From the NCBI GenBank assembly GCA_015179045.1, contig WHUZ01000004.1, positions 558,001 to 622,000 of the forward strand: a stretch of 64,000 nucleotides of DNA, read 5' to 3'. Shown in pieces: positions 59,241 through 64,000 of the stretch. The translations under genes were made by a program, and so were the position numbers. The DNA is from Kalaharituber pfeilii (Eukaryota; Ascomycota; Pezizomycetes; Pezizales; Pezizaceae). Below the pieces are notes generated by a model that searched no databases, was not told where the DNA came from, and was given only the letters and a program-made list of their open reading frames with translations. The first letter of the stretch is position 1; each line of letters opens with the position of its first letter.

Positions 59241-61870
59241 ATGGCCCGCAAGTCCAAAAAGTCCAAAGGCCTGCCCTCGACCGTCGGCCAAAACCTCGAT
59301 ACAGAGCTCCTCGAAAACGCATTCACGAGCGTCAACCTCAGCTCCACCGCCATCAAGCCTGAGAACCGCTCGAAAAGGCGGACTCGGGGCGCTGAGGAGG
59401 ACAGTCATGACGGCGGGCGCTCAACCACCTTGCCAGGCTACGAAGACATGCCGCGGTCGTTCGAGAAGGGAAAGCGGAGCCGCAAGGAACGCCCGGGGCG
59501 GCTCCCGATCAAGACGATGGACGGGGCGGTAAAGCAGGTCGATGTCACACCTGCTGAGGACTCGGAAGACTCACAGGACTCAGAGGACGAGGAACCCTTT
59601 GCCGGATTCAGCGACAATGACAAAGAGGGTGAGATACAGGATGATGTTGATGCAGCGCAAGCTGGAGAAGAAGCCGGGCAGTCATATAAGCCTCTCTCGA
59701 AGGCCGCTCAGCGCCAGCAAATACTCGAGGCCAAAGAAGAACTCGCACAAATCGCACTCACACTCAGCGAGGACCCTGAAGAAAATGCATGTTACGTCCC
59801 GGGACTCATATATTCCTCATATTCCCCTTACCCTACCCTCCGTCACACCTGCGTGACGCACTCAGCTGCTGACATCCCGTCTCCACCTCACAGATCCACC
59901 TCCTCCGCCGCCTCCGCGAAATTTCTTACTCCCGTCTCCCAACCATCCAAAAACTTGCCCTCGGCACCCAACTTGCCGTCTTCAAGAACATCATCCCAGG
60001 CTACCGCATCCGCCCTCTCACTGAAGAAGAACAATCCGCCAAAGTCACCAAGGATGTCAAGAAACTGCGCAGCTACGAACAAGCACTTGTATCGGCTTAT
60101 CAGCAATATGTCGAGATGCTTGCTGCCCTTGCCAGAGGCATCCCCCCTGCTCCACTGAACAAGGCAAGCAGGAATCATCTTCCGGCGCCAATACCTACCG
60201 CAGAACTTGCGCACCTAGCCATTACATGCGCATCCAGCCTCGCCCTCAGCATCCCCCACTTCAACTTCCGCACTGACTTGCTTCGGATACTTGTTGATAA
60301 GCTCTCAAAGCGTCACGTTGACTCATCCCACACAAAAGCCCGTGAAGCCGTTGAAGAGCTTTTCCGTACCGACGAGGATGGTAATGCATCCCTTGATGCC
60401 GTCCGTCTTCTTGTGCGCATGTTCAAAGCCAAGCACTTCCGGGTCCACGAGTCCGTCCTCAATACCTTCCTATCCCTTCGCCTACTTTCCGAACTGGACG
60501 TCAAAGCCTCAACAGACAAGGTTGACCGCAGAGGTACCCCTACAAATGAAGAAAATACAGGAAAGAAACGCAAGCGTGGCGGTGACGATTCCAAAAAGGC
60601 TTTCAAGACTAAACGCGCCAGAAAATTAGAGAGGGAACAGAACGCAGTCTTGAAGGAGCTGAAGGAGGCAGATGCGGTCGTCAGCCACGAGGAGAAGGAG
60701 AAAATGCAGAGTGAGATACTGAAGATGGTGTTTAGTGTGTATTTTAGAATTTTGAAGGATAAGCCACAAGGGGGGCTGATGGCGGCGACCCTTGAAGGAC
60801 TTGCAAAGTAAGTCCATCTCATTCCTTACCTCCCTATTTAGACATTACCCTGAATCGTGCGAACTCACCAGCAATAATGCAGGTTCGCCCACCTCATCAA
60901 TATCGACTTCTTCACGACCCTCCTGACTGCCCTCAAAGAGCTCATCCTGGACTCCTCTGCTCTATCCTCACCGTACTTCCCTCCCTTCACCACTACCTCC
61001 ACATCCCAATCCGACATATCCTCAACCCTCCTCCACCTGCAACAGTCCCAGCCTACTCGTGAGGCCCTTCTATGTACTGCGACCGCCTTCGCCCTTCTCT
61101 CAGGCCAAACCTCCGGCGCGAGCAGCAACAAGCCCCTTGTGCCCCTCGACCTAACCTTCTTCGCATCGAGGCTATACACTCTCCTCCTTCCGCTCGCCCT
61201 CAACCCGGATCTAGAACTGAACCACAAGTCACTCCGCTTGCCTGAGCCCTCTCCATACCCATCCCAGCAGCAACCGAGCAGCTCCCCGCACCCCTCAGAC
61301 ACCTCCACAATAAAAAAGGTAGGAAAGGAGTCCAAGAATGTGAACCTGTCTACACAGTCTGCCCTGCTGCTCCGCTCTCTATCGTCTCTCTTGACCCCGC
61401 CTCACCCGCCGCGGCCGACGCCTTCTCGCGCATCAGCATTCACGAAACGCTTACTTACGTTTTGCCTCGCGGCGCCAGAGAAGACGAATATTGCAACCCT
61501 TGGGCTCTTGAAGGATGCCGAGCGCAAGAACAGAGGCCCCACGGGTGGTGCAGTGAGAGGTGTATTTCGGATCGGGGAGAAGGGGGGAGAAGGGAGCTGG
61601 AGGGGGTGGGTTGTAGAGGAGGAGGAAGATGAGGAGGAAGAATTAGAGGAGCGCAAGGGTGATGGTGGGGAGAAGGGGGGAAGGAGCGGAGAGGAGATAG
61701 AGGGGATAGAGGAAAGGTGCAACGGGTTGAGGGCAACGGCGTGGGAGGTAGATTTGTTGAGGAGGCATTATTCGCCGAAAGTAAGGGGCGCCGTGGAGGA
61801 GGTAGTCGGGGGAATGGGAGAAGTGACAACAGAGGGTGGTGGCGGCGGCGGTGGGAGAGGGAGGAGATAA
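59241..61870 (+). CDS. noc3: Nucleolar complex protein Noc3
   Basis: Noc2-Noc3 complex member that escorts pre-60S particles through the nucleolus and nucleoplasm, also implicated in pre-replicative complex formation. Exons 59241-59786, 59894-60807 and 60883-61870 give 815 residues. The first 150 residues are acidic and basic low-complexity sequence. Family blocks are KEELAQIALTLSEDPEEN, LREISYSRLPTIQKLALGTQLAVFKNIIPGYRIRPL, YEQALVSAYQQYVEML, FNFRTDLLRILV, and the CBF/Mak21-like C-terminal domain ending WEVDLLRRHYSPKVR. Intron 1 appears to start with GC (GCATGT at 59787) because that directly joins EEN to IHLL; the alternative GT donor nine bases later would add three residues. The 3' end is Glu/Gly-rich. 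The second intron is canonical. Confidence 0.88.
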
Positions 61871-62634
61871 TAGCAGTAAAAATGGAGGGGGTATTTCCTT
61901 TGTGTGGTTGTTTTGTATTATATGTATTTATAGTTACTGCTTTTGTTTTGTGCATTCGCACTCTCACTGAGGTCGGATATATATCACCGATGATCAATCT
62001 CATTATAGAAAGATTCCTCCATCGGGAATCGTTGCCCCTCTTCCATCGATACTGGATGATGTCCACCTAATCCACCATCAGGGCCCATCAAGACTACCCT
62101 ATAACTCATGGCCGCAATGACACGACTCGACAGCCATACCATACCATATACATACAAAATCCAATTCTCTATCTCTGTCTTATACACACCAAAGATCCAT
62201 ATATCAAAAAAGGCCCAAGGAACGAACAATGGAGACTGCCAAAAGCATATAACCAAAGCTCTAACGATACGTACAAGTGCCGATATGTACATGTACATCT
62301 CTACTCTAACTCAGCTACAGTAGCAGCAAGCAGCATCAAGACGCAGGAGCGGTAAACAAAATTCAAAAATAGCAAAAGTAGTCGGTAAGCTCTCATCACC
62401 TCTGATTCTCCTTTTCTATTTAAAAAATAAAAATAAAAAATAAAAAAATAAAAAATAAAAAATAAAAAATAACAAATTCACGCACAAAAGGAGCATTTCG
62501 ACCCATTATTTATAACTTACTCTGTACCTCTTTTGCACATGTTACACTGTCTCATTCAATAACAACACTCCCATGATTCCGTGTGCATAGAGTATTCCTC
62601 ACTGCTGACTCTTCATTCACATTTGAAACAGTTC
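61871..62634. other. Convergent intergenic region
   Basis: About 760 bp between the stops of noc3 and chk1. AT-rich with an A/T minisatellite at 62421-62472. No supported gene. Confidence 0.45.
62421..62472. repeat. AT-rich minisatellite (AAAAAT units)
   Basis: Tandem A5-6T units with slight length variation over about 50 bp. Seen directly. Confidence 0.75.
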
Positions 62635-64000
62635 TCAATCATCGTATTCTCCCATGTAAACCGCATCCTTTGACAACACGACAATTTTCTATAGCGTAAA
62701 ATTACATTAGCCATGCACCCCAACATCCTCACAACAAAAAACAATATCAAAACTCACCTTGAAAAATCTCCTCCATACCACCGGATCTCCCTTTGTCTTT
62801 GTAAATTCCACACTCGCCATATCATCCGACATCCTCTCCACTATAATATCCCCCTAGTAACTGAGACCGCCTTGTGTCTACCGTTCTAATCTTAATCCAC
62901 ACCGAATGCCACCAATTCTCGTCATACACTTCCTTTTTGTGTGGTGGCACTGCTATCCCCACTCTGTGCAAGCTCTCCGATAATATAGGCAACAGCTGGC
63001 GCAGTGGTAAATGTGAGTAAAACCTGGTCAGTGGCTTCGGCGAACAAATATCGTAGAAGCGCTGCGCGCATCGCGTTAGTGATATCGGGACCTGGGGCTG
63101 CGGCGCAAACTGGCTCATCATCAGGTCCTCCCTAAGTGTAGCTTTAATGTCCTGTCTGCATGAGTTTGACGTCGGTGTGATTGACGAGAAGTTACTCAAT
63201 CTTGAAGCTACAGGCTGAGAGGCGGAGATGCCGTGTGCAGGCCGTTCCCGTTCAAGCTGTAGATCGCCCATAGTAAGGGTAACGGGTTGAGTGGATGGTA
63301 GCCGTGCAAAGTCACTTCCGTCATTTTGCTGGGAATTGCTATTCAAAGTGGAAGGTAATTTAGAGAAGTCAATGTGCAACCCTTCGATCAACTTGGTCGC
63401 CAACATAATACGGTCATGACCATTCTCAGCCAGAAATGGGCATAGTCAACTTGTCAATACTTTTGCAGGCATTTAGTCATAGTCAGTCAACTTACCAATA
63501 TCTCATTAATGTAGGAATCCAAAAGCTCAACTCAAATTGCTGACAAAATAATAAGCAATCCATTTAGGTGAGTATTTGATCTGCACATCTTACATCAGTG
63601 CAACACCTCAGTGGTGATTTTTCCTGTAGCCAATGTCCAATGATATTCTATATGCATACCAACTGTATCTACTAAGTAAATACTTCAGCCACATTGAAAC
63701 AAACCTAGCGTGATAAGTTCTGAATTATCATAGTTATTCAACCATTACCGGTAGCCAAGCGATGCAGCTAGTGAACGGTCGCTTGACGGATAAACTAGAT
63801 GCAGCAAAGGTAGATTCGGACCCCACTTTCCTCCACCGTATATGTACAATAGACGTCGATTAAACTTTGAAATACTGCTATACATATAAAGAAAACACGA
63901 GCACAGGAAAATAAAACAAAAAACAATATATACACAAAAATCCGTATTGTACGTATCCACAGCAGGGCCTTCCCAAGCCACACTTAAAGTTTCCTCCTTT
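62635..64000 (-). CDS. chk1: Checkpoint kinase Chk1, C-terminal part (runs off right edge)
   Basis: DNA-damage checkpoint kinase downstream of ATR/Mec1. Only the C-terminal part is in the window. Securely seen are exon 62688-62635 (ends KIVVLSKDAVYMGEYDD) and the preceding exon to about 63430, which holds FLAENG, LIEGLHIDFS, then QVPISLTRCAQRF, SPKPLTRFYSHLPLRQLLP and VWIKIRTVDTRR. This order is the fungal Chk1 regulatory region with its KA1-like fold. Two frame changes are needed: at the five-C run 62850-62854, where the sequence must lose one base (or gain two) to read GDIIVERM, and near 63436 just before FLAENG. Upstream, 63720-63983 has weak resemblance to the end of the kinase lobe. Exons there are not resolved, so either sequence errors or decay. 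Confidence 0.6.

Noticed and set aside
61455..62066. 203-codon minus-strand frame over the noc3 3' end
   Set aside because: Pro/Ser/His-rich antisense of the Glu/Gly-rich noc3 tail; no recognisable features.

Overview
This 64 kb window looks like a nuclear chromosome segment of a filamentous ascomycete (Pezizomycotina). Genes are split by short introns, mostly 44-110 nt with GT-AG ends. Neighbours lie on alternating strands with no operon-like runs. The recognisable proteins (Atg17, Rec8, Dbf2, Dbp9, Mus7/Mms22, Vps8, Tfb2, Efl1, Cwf23, Noc3, Chk1) have the fungal architecture. I cannot place the organism below subphylum from sequence alone.

Layout. At 1-8 kb: the autophagy scaffold Atg17, a small BLOC-1-like coiled-coil protein, and the meiotic cohesin Rec8 (minus). 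At 9-15 kb: the NDR kinase Dbf2, a convergent conserved protein with an F-box-like segment, acyl-protein thioesterase 1, and a 79-residue conserved protein. At 16-23 kb: an unusual mitochondrial-carrier-family protein with a long C-terminal extension, then the helicase Dbp9. At 24-31.5 kb: one very large minus-strand gene, Mms22/Mus7. At 33-38 kb: mitochondrial ribosomal protein uL11m and a fungal MFS transporter. At 38.5-41 kb: a gene-free island of nested inverted repeats and a transposase-like remnant. At 41.6-64 kb: a GPALPP/DUF3752 protein, Vps8, Tfb2, Efl1, Cwf23, Noc3 and the C-terminal part of Chk1, which runs off the right edge.

Functionally this is mostly housekeeping content: ribosome biogenesis (dbp9, efl1, noc3), genome maintenance and meiosis (mms22, chk1, rec8, tfb2), mitotic exit and septation (dbf2), and vacuole or endosome traffic (atg17, vps8). 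I see no biosynthetic cluster, CRISPR, plasmid or convincing RNA gene. I saw no clear sign of a new multi-gene system.

The strongest unexpected signal concerns sequence integrity. Seven sites in six otherwise well-conserved genes need exactly one extra G or C in a G/C homopolymer to keep frame (13323, 16477, 27376, 28383, 51038, 55420, 57750; the 13323 and 28383 sites can alternatively be read as short introns). One further site in chk1 (62850) needs the opposite change. This looks more like systematic homopolymer under-calling in the assembly than biology. Other points are a 51-nt stopless intron in vps8, a 21-nt microexon at the Efl1 P-loop, a probable GC-AG intron in noc3, and a G-quadruplex-prone tract upstream of dbf2.
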